From the NCBI GenBank assembly GCA_018240745.1, contig JAFEFF010000189.1, positions 1 through 58,388 of the forward strand: 58,388 bases of DNA, given 5' to 3'. Both the position numbers and the translations under genes were made by a program. The DNA is from Pseudomonadota bacterium (lineage in GTDB: Bacteria; Pseudomonadota; Alphaproteobacteria; Reyranellales; Reyranellaceae). The notes under the pieces were generated by a model. That model was not told the DNA's origin. It saw only the letters and a program-made list of their open reading frames with translations, and searched no databases. Below, piece after piece: positions 27,552 through 36,316 of this stretch (the stretch's first letter is position 1; every line of letters starts with the position of its first letter).

Positions 27552-28352
27552 CTACCACCTCTTCTCCACGAACCGCCGGCGCGCCAGGGATTCCGAATCG
27601 TCGTATGCGTGCTTGTCGCTGCGCTTGGGCAGCTTGACCTTCTCGTGGTCGACCTTCTTGTAGGGAATCTGCGACAGGATGTGGGAGATGATGTTCAGCC
27701 GGGCGCGTTTCTTGTCGTTGGAATCGACGAGGTACCAGGGCGCGTAGACCGTGTCGGTGTGGTCGAGCATCAGGTCACGCGCCCGTGAGTAGTCGTACCA
27801 GCGGCGGAACGATTCGAGGTCCATAGGGCTCAGTTTCCATTGCCGCACCGGATCGTCGATCCGCGCGTGGAAGCGCCGCTCCTGCTCCTCCTGCCCGACC
27901 TCGAGCCAGATCTTGATCAGCCGGATCCCGCCGTCGACCACGAACTTTTCGACGATGGGGCAGAGCTGCAGAAAGCGCTTGTGCTGTTCGGGCGTCGCGA
28001 AGCCCATGACGTACTCGACGCCCGCGCGGTTGTACCAGCTCCGGTCGAAGATCACGATCTCGCCCCCGGCCGGGAAGTGCTCGACATAGCGCTGCAAGTA
28101 CATCTGCGACTTCTGGCGGTCGGATGGCGCCGGCAGCGCGACGACGCGGAAAACGCGCGGGCTGACGCGCTCGGTAATCGCCTTTATCGTGCCTCCTTTG
28201 CCAGCGGCGTCGCGACCCTCGAAGATGATGATGACGCGCTCGCCGCTCGCCTTCACCCAGTCCTGCAGGTGGCACAGCTCCTCCTGCAGCTTGCGCAATT
28301 CCTTCTCGTAGGTCTTGCGGTCCAGACGATCGCCATCCGCTTTCTTCGACAT
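27552..28352 (-). CDS. ppk2: polyphosphate kinase 2
   Basis: 266-aa PPK2 family nucleotide kinase that moves phosphate between polyphosphate and NDP/NTP. Walker A is FEGRDAAGKGGTIKAIT, Walker B is FDRSWYNRAGVE, and the lid module includes SPMDLESFRRWYDYSRARD. The APWYLVDSNDKKRARLNIISHIL signature is typical of class I one-domain PPK2. An FNR box in its promoter gap suggests induction when respiration fails, when polyphosphate could buffer ATP/GTP (inference). Confidence 0.94.
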   Translation of the reverse strand: MSKKADGDRLDRKTYEKELRKLQEELCHLQDWVKASGERVIIIFEGRDAAGKGGTIKAITERVSPRVFRVVALPAPSDRQKSQMYLQRYVEHFPAGGEIVIFDRSWYNRAGVEYVMGFATPEQHKRFLQLCPIVEKFVVDGGIRLIKIWLEVGQEEQERRFHARIDDPVRQWKLSPMDLESFRRWYDYSRARDLMLDHTDTVYAPWYLVDSNDKKRARLNIISHILSQIPYKKVDHEKVKLPKRSDKHAYDDSESLARRRFVEKRW

Positions 28353-28402
28353 CGCAATCTCCGAAATTTTGACACACTAGGGGGTGAGCCGCGCCGCCAA
28401 CC

Positions 28403-28416
28403 TTGATCTTCGTCAA
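28403..28416. promoter_or_regulatory. FNR box between ppk2 and the serine dehydratase gene
   Basis: TTGAT-CTTC-GTCAA, 9 of 10 consensus positions, centred between two divergent starts (57 and 63 bp away). On the ppk2 side a TAGTGT hexamer (28379-28374) sits about 33 bp from the box centre, the spacing of class II FNR promoters. The -10 on the other side is weak. Confidence 0.65.
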
Positions 28417-28472
28417 TGCCATAGAACGGCGAGTCTCCCAATCTGATTCTAGTATTGGTTTCGGAGGATCGC

Positions 28473-30080
28473 ATGAGCCAGACGAAGGAAAACAGCCCGA
28501 ACTCGATGCTGCCCGAGTTGCCTGACCTTCCCGCGAACGTCGACCGGCGGACGTTTCTGATGCGGCACGCCGTGATCGGCGCGGCGGCGGCGATGACGGG
28601 TACGACCTGGACGATGGAAGCCCGCGCGCAACAGGCGGCGAAGGAAGCCGCTGCGCCCAGGCTCGGCTCGCAGCTCGGGGCCGACCTCAACGTCGTGAAG
28701 GCCTCGAAGGGCCCGGTGATGACCCTCGCCGACGAGTTTTACAAGGTCGGGCCCGGCCCCTCGAGCTCGCACACGATCGGGCCGATGCGTATCACCTACG
28801 ACTTCTACCAGCGCTGCACCAAGCTGCCCGCCGATCAGCTCGCCAAGGCGACCGGGCTGAAGGTGCACCTCTTCGGCAGCCTGAGCGCCACCGGCAAAGG
28901 CCATGGCACCGAGCGCGCGGCGCTCGCGGGCCTCCTCGGCAAGGAGCCTGCCACAGTCGATCCGCTGTTCCTCGACGAGATGCGCAACAAGCCCGACCAG
29001 TCCTATCAGGTGAAGCTCGGCGACAAGAGCTACAAGCTGACTCTGGCCGATATCGTCTATGATGCGCCGAAGGGCGATTTCCATCATCCCAACACGATGA
29101 CCTGCAAGTTGCTCGGCGCCGACGGCAAGCCGATCTACGAGCTCGAGTACTACTCGGTCGGCGGCGGCTTCATCGAATGGAAGGGCTACGAGCCGCCGAA
29201 GAAGAACCCGCCCAAGTATCCCTACGCCACGATGAAGGAGCTGCGGGCGCACGCCGAGAAGAACAACCTCACGATCGCCCAGGTCATGATGGCCAACGAG
29301 ACGACGATCTCGGGCAAGAGCGAGGCGGAGGTGAACGCCTTCCTCGACAAGATCATGAACGCCATGGTGGCGACCGTGAAGGTCGGCCTGACCTTCAAGG
29401 ACGACGTGCTGCCCGGCCCCATCAAGCTCCATTCCAAGGCGTCGACGGTCTACGAGCGGGCGCAGGACGACAAGTACGACAGCGACAAGGCGATCGCGAT
29501 CGTCTCGGCCTTCGCTCTGGCCGCGTCCGAGGAGAACGCCCGCGGCCATCTCGTCATCACCGCCCCGACCGGCGGTTCTGCCGGCGTGATGCCGGCGATC
29601 GTCTATGCCCTGGCGGAAGGCCCGCGCAAGGTTCCGCGCGAGAAGATCCGGGAGGGCCTGCTGGCCGGCCTTGCGGTCGGCTATCTCTGCAAGCACAACG
29701 CCACCCTGGCGGCGGCCGAAGGCGGCTGCCAGGCGGAGATCGGCGTCGCCTCGGGAATGGCAGCCGCCTTGATCTGCCAGGTCCTCGGCACCCCGTCGCA
29801 AGTGCTGGAGAACGCCGCGGAGTCCGCGATCGAGCATCATCTCGGCATGACCTGCGATCCGGTGGCCGGCTACGTCCAGGTGCCGTGCATCGAGCGCTGC
29901 GCGTTCGGCGCGGTGAAGGCGTGGACGGCCGTCATGATCGCCACCAACGAGATCGCCTCGCGCCACCGGGTCGATCTCGACACGACGATCAAGACGCTGG
30001 CCGACACCGGCCGCGACATGAACGCCAAGTACAAGGAAACGAGCGAGGCCGGCCTCGCTCAGAACCTGGTCCTCTGCTGA
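28473..30080 (+). CDS. L-serine dehydratase with twin-arginine signal (putative periplasmic)
   Basis: 535 aa; GGAGG at 28463-28467 sets the ATG at 28473. It deaminates L-serine to pyruvate plus ammonia using a [4Fe-4S] cluster. The beta domain has GPGPSSSHTIGPM and the alpha domain GGCQAEIGVASGMAAAL, GMTCDPVAGYVQVPCIER, so the cluster cysteines are present. Unlike cytosolic SdaA (about 454 aa) it has an extra N-terminus. This includes Arg25-Arg26 in DRRTFLM, a hydrophobic HAVIGAAAAMTG stretch and a signal-peptidase site ARA-Q at about residue 52. This is a good Tat signal, suited to folded Fe-S proteins. A porin gene follows after 27 bp. Confidence 0.9.
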   Translation: MSQTKENSPNSMLPELPDLPANVDRRTFLMRHAVIGAAAAMTGTTWTMEARAQQAAKEAAAPRLGSQLGADLNVVKASKGPVMTLADEFYKVGPGPSSSHTIGPMRITYDFYQRCTKLPADQLAKATGLKVHLFGSLSATGKGHGTERAALAGLLGKEPATVDPLFLDEMRNKPDQSYQVKLGDKSYKLTLADIVYDAPKGDFHHPNTMTCKLLGADGKPIYELEYYSVGGGFIEWKGYEPPKKNPPKYPYATMKELRAHAEKNNLTIAQVMMANETTISGKSEAEVNAFLDKIMNAMVATVKVGLTFKDDVLPGPIKLHSKASTVYERAQDDKYDSDKAIAIVSAFALAASEENARGHLVITAPTGGSAGVMPAIVYALAEGPRKVPREKIREGLLAGLAVGYLCKHNATLAAAEGGCQAEIGVASGMAAALICQVLGTPSQVLENAAESAIEHHLGMTCDPVAGYVQVPCIERCAFGAVKAWTAVMIATNEIASRHRVDLDTTIKTLADTGRDMNAKYKETSEAGLAQNLVLC

Positions 30081-30107
30081 TCCAGTCTCGGGGGAGGCTA
30101 CAGGCCC

Positions 30108-31499
30108 ATGAAGAAGCACAGTCGCCGCCGGGCTGCGATCCTGGGAATGGTCGCAGCCGCTGGGCTGAGCACCGCTGCCCAGGCGCAGAGCGTGAAGCAG
30201 GAAGACCCGATCCCGGACTCGACCAGGCAGAGCCTGGTCGCGATCGAGAAGACCTTCGCCTCGATCCCGACCGCCGAGCCCTTGATGCTGTTCCCGCAGA
30301 TCCGCGAGCAGCTCAAGGACGCGCCCGCCTTCCTGCGCGATTCGAAGGCCGGCATCAACTTCCGCACCTACTACCGCGACAACGTCTCGAATGCCCCGAG
30401 CGGCGCGGCGTGGAACGAGGCCTGGGCGGCGGGCGGCTCGGTCGCCTTCGAGACCGGACGGCTGTTCGACCTGATCTCGGGCGGCTTCGTGCTCTACACC
30501 TCGTTCCCGGTCTACGCGCCGCTCGACCACGACGGCACCGGCCTGCTGAAGCCCGGCCAGCAGCAGTATGGCGTGCTGGGCCAGCTCTACGGCAAGCTCC
30601 ACATCTACGACACGCACGAGATCATCGCCGGCCGCTACCTCTACGACACGCCCTTCCTGGGGCCGCATGACAACCGCATGTCGCCCAAGACCTTCTACGG
30701 CTACGTGCTGCACGGCAGCTTCGGCGACGAGGCGAGCGGCGGTCCCTACTTCCGCTACGGCGGCGGTTACATCGCCGCAATGAAGGAGCGCAATTCGACC
30801 GAGTTCATCTCGATGTCACGCGTGGCCGGCGCCAGCGAGGATCGCGGCACCGGGGTGCTGGGCGGCATGTTCAGCTGGGGCCCGGTCCGGCTCGGCGCGA
30901 TCGAGTATTACAACCAGGACACCATCAACATCTTCTACACCGAAGGAAAATACGGCGTCGCCTTCACGCCGGAAGTCAGCGCCGCCCTGTCCGCGCAGTT
31001 CGCCGCCCAGAACAGCACCGGCATGAACCTGCTGAACGGCGGCACCTACTGGGCCACCAACGACTTCGGCATCCAGGCCCAGCTCGGCTTCAGCACGGCG
31101 ATCCTCACCGCCGCGTACACGGTGGTGAATCCCGGCTTCAACATGCAGACGCCGTGGAGCGCCAACCCCTTCTACACCGATGCCCAGATCCAGGCCTTCA
31201 ATCGCGCCGGCGAGAGCGCGGTCATGGCCGGCCTCTCCTACGTCTTCACGCCGCTCGGCCTGCCGGGCGTCGGCGCATCGGTGTACTACTTCCGCGGCTG
31301 GACGCAGGCGCCCGCGGCCGGCTTGCCGGTGCTCGAGGACGAGTGGAACTTCAATCTCGAATGGCGGCCCAACTGGAAACCCTTGCAGGGCTTCTGGCTG
31401 CGCGCCCGCTACGGCTATGCCCGGATCGACACGATGGGCGTGCGCAACACGATCGACGAGGTCCGGCTGATCGCGAACTACACGATCAAGATGTACTGA
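30108..31499 (+). CDS. OprD-like outer-membrane porin
   Basis: 463 aa after a GGGGGAGG ribosome site. It has a clear signal peptide (RRRAAILGMVAAAGLSTAAQAQ). The mature protein has alternating beta strands, an N-terminal part resembling OprD (GINFRTYYRDN, GGSVAFETGRLFDLISGGFV), and the closing strands YGYARIDTMG and DEVRLIANYTIKMY with a C-terminal aromatic, typical of OprD-family 18-strand porins for amino and organic acids. It is co-transcribed with the serine dehydratase, so serine or its products are plausible substrates (inference). Its 3' end overlaps the convergent transporter gene by 14 bp. Confidence 0.82.
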   Translation: MKKHSRRRAAILGMVAAAGLSTAAQAQSVKQEDPIPDSTRQSLVAIEKTFASIPTAEPLMLFPQIREQLKDAPAFLRDSKAGINFRTYYRDNVSNAPSGAAWNEAWAAGGSVAFETGRLFDLISGGFVLYTSFPVYAPLDHDGTGLLKPGQQQYGVLGQLYGKLHIYDTHEIIAGRYLYDTPFLGPHDNRMSPKTFYGYVLHGSFGDEASGGPYFRYGGGYIAAMKERNSTEFISMSRVAGASEDRGTGVLGGMFSWGPVRLGAIEYYNQDTINIFYTEGKYGVAFTPEVSAALSAQFAAQNSTGMNLLNGGTYWATNDFGIQAQLGFSTAILTAAYTVVNPGFNMQTPWSANPFYTDAQIQAFNRAGESAVMAGLSYVFTPLGLPGVGASVYYFRGWTQAPAAGLPVLEDEWNFNLEWRPNWKPLQGFWLRARYGYARIDTMGVRNTIDEVRLIANYTIKMY

Positions 31500-33084
31500 G
31501 CAGGATCAATCCGACGATCTGCACCGCGAGGACCTTCACGATGGTCGCGGACGGGAAGATCATCGCGTAGGCGATGTCGGTGCGGTCGGTCGGCGCCATG
31601 CGCGAGGCGTAGACCAGGATCGCCGGGTTGCCGGTCGCGCCCGAGGCGACGCCGAGCAGGTCGTCGTAGGGGATGCGCATCAGCCAGCGCCCGACGCCGA
31701 GGATCACCAGGATCGGCGCCAGCACGACCGCGCCGCCGATCAGCAGCAGGATCGGGCCGGTTTCCGCCACCGTCTTCACGAACGCCTGGCCGGAATTGAT
31801 GCCGACCGTGGCCAGGAAGAGGGTAAGGCCGAAGTTGCGCAGCACGATGTTGGCAGGCAGGGGCATTACCCAGGTGATCGGCCCGGTCCGCCGCAGGTGG
31901 CCGACGATCAATGCCACGATCAGCGGCCCGCCGCCGATGCCGAGGCTGACCGTGCCCACGCCCGGCAGCGGGATCGGCACCTCGCCCAGAAGCACGCCCA
32001 GCACCATGCCCAGCCCGATCGATATGTAGCTGAACTCGGCCGTCGATTTCAGGGTGTCGCCGAAGAAGGCGCGTGCGGTCTGGATGTGCTCGACCGGCAC
32101 CAGGATGCCGATGCGGTCGCCCATCTCCAGCGTCAGCTCCGGGGAGGGCACGAGGTCGGCGTCGTAGCGCCGCACGTGGATGACGTGGGTCGGAAAGCCC
32201 TGCGGCATCGGCAGCTCGCCGAGCGCAATGCCGGTCAGGCCCGGCTTGGAGACAAAGAAGCGCTGGTAGGACAGATCGCTGCGATCCTTGCCCAGCCGGT
32301 TCGGATCGAGGCGGCCCAGGACCGCAACGGCCTCGTCGAGCGTGGCCTGCTGGTCGGCGACGATCAGCAGGCCGTCGCCGGGTTTCAGCACGATCGCGTC
32401 CTCGGGAATGAGATTGCGGTGCTCCTGCCGCACGCTCGACACCTGCACGCCGGCCGGCAGCAGCGCAGCGACCTCGCCCAGGGTCGCAGTCTTGCTCGGC
32501 AGGCGCTCGATCGTGACCTCGGCCATGTGGAAGCGCGCCGGCGGCGGCGGAAAGTTCGGCTTCACCGCCCGCGTCATGAAGTAGAAGCACAGGATCGGCC
32601 CGATCACGCCGAACGGGTAGCTGACCGAGTAGCCGATCGACGGGGTCTTGTCGCCCACCAGGTCAAGGGCCGCCTGCAGCGTCGGCGTGCTGGTGAGCGA
32701 GCCCGCGAACACGCCGAGGATCTCGCCGGTGCCGACATGGAACAGGCGGCCGAGGCCGAGCGCCACCGCGAGGCTGGCGATCAGCGAGATGAAGGCCAGC
32801 AGGTTGTAGGCCTTGCCCGGGCCGGTCAGGCCCTCGAAGAACTGCCGCCCGTACAGGATGCCGATGCCGTACAGGAACATGGTGAGGCCGATCAACCCGA
32901 TCGGGCCCGCGATCTGTGCCGCGGGCGCGATGCCGCCGATGCCGAGGCCGACGAACAGCACGGCGCCGATGCCGAGCGAAAAGCCCGCGATGTTGATCTG
33001 TCCCACCGCGTAACCCACGGCGACGGCAAGGAACAGCGACAGGATGGGCTGCGAGGCGAGCAGCTCGGCGATGGCGCTGATCAT
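31486..33084 (-). CDS. AspT/YidE-family antiporter
   Basis: 532 aa; its ATG overlaps the pflA stop (ATGA), so it belongs to the pfl operon. There are two membrane halves with the YidE/YbjL duplication (about residues 1-160 and 370-532). The cytosolic centre has two RCK_C (TrkA-C) domains (AIVLKPGDGLLIVADQQ and LEMGDRIGILVPVEH). Known members are the aspartate:alanine exchanger AspT and the succinate exporter SucE. In this setting, export of a fermentation acid or amino-acid exchange is likely (inference). The substrate is not readable from sequence. Confidence 0.88.
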   Translation of the reverse strand: MISAIAELLASQPILSLFLAVAVGYAVGQINIAGFSLGIGAVLFVGLGIGGIAPAAQIAGPIGLIGLTMFLYGIGILYGRQFFEGLTGPGKAYNLLAFISLIASLAVALGLGRLFHVGTGEILGVFAGSLTSTPTLQAALDLVGDKTPSIGYSVSYPFGVIGPILCFYFMTRAVKPNFPPPPARFHMAEVTIERLPSKTATLGEVAALLPAGVQVSSVRQEHRNLIPEDAIVLKPGDGLLIVADQQATLDEAVAVLGRLDPNRLGKDRSDLSYQRFFVSKPGLTGIALGELPMPQGFPTHVIHVRRYDADLVPSPELTLEMGDRIGILVPVEHIQTARAFFGDTLKSTAEFSYISIGLGMVLGVLLGEVPIPLPGVGTVSLGIGGGPLIVALIVGHLRRTGPITWVMPLPANIVLRNFGLTLFLATVGINSGQAFVKTVAETGPILLLIGGAVVLAPILVILGVGRWLMRIPYDDLLGVASGATGNPAILVYASRMAPTDRTDIAYAMIFPSATIVKVLAVQIVGLILLSTS

Positions 33085-33908
33085 CGGGCGTTGCAGCCGG
33101 CCTTGCGGAAGATCTCGATCGCCCCCCTCACCTGCTCCGGTGTGGGCGGCGGCGTGTCGGCAAGCCTGTAGTCGATGCCGAGCGCCTTCCACTTGAAGGC
33201 GCCCATCTGGTGGAACGGCAGGACCTCGACCCATTCCACGTTCTTCATTGGCGCAACGAACCGGGCCACCTTCTCGATGTTGTCCGGCGCGTCGGTTACG
33301 CCCGGCGCCAGCACGAAGCGTACCCACACCGGCTTGTTCATCGCATTCAGCCGCTCGGCGAAGCGCAGCGTCGGCTCCAGCTCCTTGCCGGTCAACCTGA
33401 GGTAGGTCTCGGGATCGCCGCTCTTGATGTCGAGGATCACCATGTCGAGGTTGGCGAGGTAGGCGTCGTCGGCGCGCGCGCCGAGGAAGCCCGAGGTCTC
33501 GATCGCGGTATGCAGGCCCATCCGCTTGGCCGCCGCCAGCATGCCGCGGGTGAAGCCGATCTGCACCAGCGGCTCGCCGCCCGAGATGGTGAGACCGCCC
33601 TCCATGGCGCGCAGCATCGGCGCGAATTCGCCCAGCCGGCGGATCGCCTGCGCGAGCTCGACCCGCGTGCCGTCCTTGAGGTGCCAGGTATCCGGGTTGT
33701 GGCAGTACTGGCAGCGCAACAGGCAGCCCGACATGAACAGCGTGATCCGAACGCCGGGCCCGTCGACGGTCGAGCCCGTTTCGTAGGAATGGACCCAGCC
33801 GAATGTCGCCTCCCTGCCCTCGTAGCCCAAGGTGTCCGGCGCGTCGGGCGAGCGGGCTGAACGCAGATCGTGGCGGCTGCCGACCTCGATCGGTTCCAGA
33901 TCGGCCAT
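33081..33908 (-). CDS. pflA: pyruvate formate-lyase activating enzyme
   Basis: 275-aa radical SAM glycyl-radical activase. The cluster motif is GCLLRCQYCHNPDTW (CxxxCxxC). The GG-E motif is in GGLTISGGEPLVQIGF. It abstracts hydrogen from the PflB glycine. It starts 10 bp after pflB and overlaps the transporter gene downstream. The N-terminal ~30 residues before GWVHSYETGSTVDGPG are longer than in E. coli PflA. Confidence 0.95.
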   Translation of the reverse strand: MADLEPIEVGSRHDLRSARSPDAPDTLGYEGREATFGWVHSYETGSTVDGPGVRITLFMSGCLLRCQYCHNPDTWHLKDGTRVELAQAIRRLGEFAPMLRAMEGGLTISGGEPLVQIGFTRGMLAAAKRMGLHTAIETSGFLGARADDAYLANLDMVILDIKSGDPETYLRLTGKELEPTLRFAERLNAMNKPVWVRFVLAPGVTDAPDNIEKVARFVAPMKNVEWVEVLPFHQMGAFKWKALGIDYRLADTPPPTPEQVRGAIEIFRKAGCNAR

Positions 33909-33918
33909 CGCGCGCCCC

Positions 33919-36183
33919 TCAGTAGCTGGTGTGGAAGGTGCGGCTGATCACGTCGAGCTGCTGCTCGCGCGTGAGCCGCACGAAGTTCACCGCATAGCCC
34001 GATACCCGGATGGTGAGCTGCGGGTATTTCTCGGGATGCTCCATAGCGTCCACGAGCATGTCCTTGGACAGCACGTTCAGGTTCATGTGGAAGCCGCCCT
34101 GGCCGAAATAGCCGTCGAACGCCTTGATCGCGTTGGTGATGCCTGCCTCGCCGTCGCGCTGGGCCAGGGCGGGCGCGATGCTCACGGTGTAGCTGATGCC
34201 GTCCTGTGCATCGGCATAGGGCAGCCGCGCCACCGAGATGCAGGAGGCCAGCCAGCCGTGCGTGTCGCGACCCGACATCGGATTGGCCCCGGGCGCGAAC
34301 GGCACGCCCTTGGCGCGACCGTCGGGCGTGGCACCCGTATGCTTGCCGTAGACCACGTTCGAGGTGATGGTCAGGACCGACTGAGTGTGCGTGGCGCCGC
34401 GATAGGTCGGGTGCTTGCGCACCTTGGCCATGAAGCGCGAGACCAGGTCGGCGGCGATGTCATCGACGCGGCTGTCGGCGTTGCCGTACTTCGGGAAGTC
34501 GCCGTCGATCTTGTAGTCGACGATCAGGCCCCGGTCGTCCCGCACGACGCCGACCTTGGCGTACTTGATGGCCGACAGGCTGTCGGCCACGACCGAGAGG
34601 CCGGCGATGCCGCAGGCCATGGTCCGCAGGATGTCGCGGTCATGCAGCGCCATTTCGAGCCGCTCGTAGAAATACTTGTCGTGCATGTAGTGGATGCAGT
34701 TCAACGCATGCACGTAGGTGCGCGCCAGCCATTCCATGGTGGCGTCGAACTTCGCGAACACCTCGTCGTAGTCGAGCACGTCCCCTGCCACCGCCGAGGT
34801 CGGCGGCGCCACCTGGTCGCCGCTCAGCTCGTCGCGGCCGCCATTGATGGCATAGAGCAACGCCTTGGCGAGATTCACGCGGGCGCCGAAGAACTGCATC
34901 TGCTTGCCGAGCCGCATCGAGGAGACGCAGCAGGCGATGCCGTAATCGTCGCCCCAGTAGGGCCGCATCAGGTCGTCGTTCTCGTACTGGATCGACGAGG
35001 TGTCGCGGCTGATCCGCAGGCAGAACTGCTTGAACGGCGCCGGCAAGTGCTGCGACCAAAGCACCGTCAGGTTGGGCTCGGGCGCGGGGCCGAGGTTCAC
35101 CAGCGTCTGCAGCATGCGATAGCTGGTGCGCGTCACCAGCGGCCGGCCGTCGAGATCCATGCCGCCGATGCATTCGGTCGCCCAGTACGGGTCGCCGCTG
35201 AACAGCGCGTCGTATTCCGGCGTGCGCAGGAAGCGGACGATGCGCAGCTTCTGGACCAGCTGGTCGATCAGCTCCTGCGCACCGCTCTCGTCGAGCTTGC
35301 CCTCGGCGATGTCGCGCTCGAGGTAGATGTCGAGGAAGGTCGAGACGCGGCCGATCGACATCGCCGCGCCGTTCGCCTCCTTGATCGCGCCGAGATAGGC
35401 GAGATAGGTCCATTGCACCGCCTCGCGCGCCGTCTCGGCCGGGCGCGACAGGTCGCAGTCGTACCGCCGGCCCATCTCCACGAGATCGCGCAATGCCCGC
35501 ATCTGCTCCGCCAGCTCCTCGCGCAGGCGGATGATGTCCTCGGTCGCCCACATCTCGTCGATCTGGGCGCGCTCGGCCTTCTTGACCTCGAGCAGGCGGT
35601 CGACGCCGTACAAGGCGACGCGCCGGTAGTCGCCGATGATGCGGCCGCGGCCGTAGGCGTCGGGCAGGCCGGTGATGACGTGGCTGCGCCGGCAGCGCAG
35701 GATTTCCGGCGTGTAGGCGTCGAACACACCGTCGTTGTGGCTCTTGCGGTAGTGCGTGAAGGCGTGGTGCACGGCGCGATCGGGCGTGAAGCCCGCCGCC
35801 TTCAGGCCGCTCTCGACCATGCGCAAGCCGCCGAACGGGAAGATCGCCCGCTTGAACGGCGCATCGGTCTGCAGGCCGACAATGACCTCGTTGTCGCGGT
35901 CGATCCAGCCGGGCGCGTGCGCCAGCATGGTCGAGGGGTGTGCGGCATCGACGTCGAGCACCCCTTTCTTGCGCTCCGCCTCGAAGTAGGGCTGCAGCTT
36001 CGCCCACACGGCTTTGGTGCGCGCCGAGGGCGCCGCCAGGAACCTGTCGTCGCCCTCGTAGGCCGTGACGTTGCGGACGATGAAGTCGCGGACGTCGATC
36101 GCCTTCTCCCAGCGACCGGGCTTGAACGAGCGCCAGGCGCGTGATTGAAGCTGGTCGAGCACGCTGCTGCCCAGATCCTGCAT
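33919..36183 (-). CDS. pflB: pyruvate formate-lyase (formate C-acetyltransferase)
   Basis: 754 aa from the ATG at 36183, which follows a GGAGGAA ribosome site; an upstream frame adds 8 residues without one. It converts pyruvate plus CoA to acetyl-CoA plus formate. Catalytic Cys418-Cys419 are in [19 protein letters not shown], at the same numbering as E. coli. The radical glycine is about residue 729 in [13 protein letters not shown]. It is a true PFL rather than a diol/glycerol dehydratase relative. Uncommon in alphaproteobacteria, it marks fermentative growth. The FNR box at 36240-36253 lies 57 bp upstream. Confidence 0.96.
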   Translation of the reverse strand: MQDLGSSVLDQLQSRAWRSFKPGRWEKAIDVRDFIVRNVTAYEGDDRFLAAPSARTKAVWAKLQPYFEAERKKGVLDVDAAHPSTMLAHAPGWIDRDNEVIVGLQTDAPFKRAIFPFGGLRMVESGLKAAGFTPDRAVHHAFTHYRKSHNDGVFDAYTPEILRCRRSHVITGLPDAYGRGRIIGDYRRVALYGVDRLLEVKKAERAQIDEMWATEDIIRLREELAEQMRALRDLVEMGRRYDCDLSRPAETAREAVQWTYLAYLGAIKEANGAAMSIGRVSTFLDIYLERDIAEGKLDESGAQELIDQLVQKLRIVRFLRTPEYDALFSGDPYWATECIGGMDLDGRPLVTRTSYRMLQTLVNLGPAPEPNLTVLWSQHLPAPFKQFCLRISRDTSSIQYENDDLMRPYWGDDYGIACCVSSMRLGKQMQFFGARVNLAKALLYAINGGRDELSGDQVAPPTSAVAGDVLDYDEVFAKFDATMEWLARTYVHALNCIHYMHDKYFYERLEMALHDRDILRTMACGIAGLSVVADSLSAIKYAKVGVVRDDRGLIVDYKIDGDFPKYGNADSRVDDIAADLVSRFMAKVRKHPTYRGATHTQSVLTITSNVVYGKHTGATPDGRAKGVPFAPGANPMSGRDTHGWLASCISVARLPYADAQDGISYTVSIAPALAQRDGEAGITNAIKAFDGYFGQGGFHMNLNVLSKDMLVDAMEHPEKYPQLTIRVSGYAVNFVRLTREQQLDVISRTFHTSY

Positions 36184-36239
36184 GGCGGTTCCTCCGATGG
36201 TTCCCATTTAAATTTCACCTTCGCCCGGCGTTCCGTGCA

Positions 36240-36253
36240 TTGATCAAGGTCAA
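36240..36253. promoter_or_regulatory. FNR box between pflB and pta
   Basis: TTGAT-CAAG-GTCAA, 9 of 10 consensus positions, in the 133-bp gap between divergent pflB-pflA-aspT-like and pta-ackA. A TTTAAA-type -10 lies on the pflB side (36212-36207). One site could serve both operons. Confidence 0.68.
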
Positions 36254-36316
36254 TGCTGCCCCGGCTGCCGGGGGGTAGGAAAAGCCATCGTCGACAAGTG
36301 GGGAGCGTGCGTTTCC

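Noticed and set aside
28449..30713. Long open frame antisense to the serine dehydratase and porin genes
   Set aside because: Sense genes have clear motifs and ribosome sites. The antisense protein is compositionally biased and unrelated to any family.
33832..36144. 770-codon frame antisense to pflB
   Set aside because: Shadow of a highly conserved gene. No start signal and no domain.
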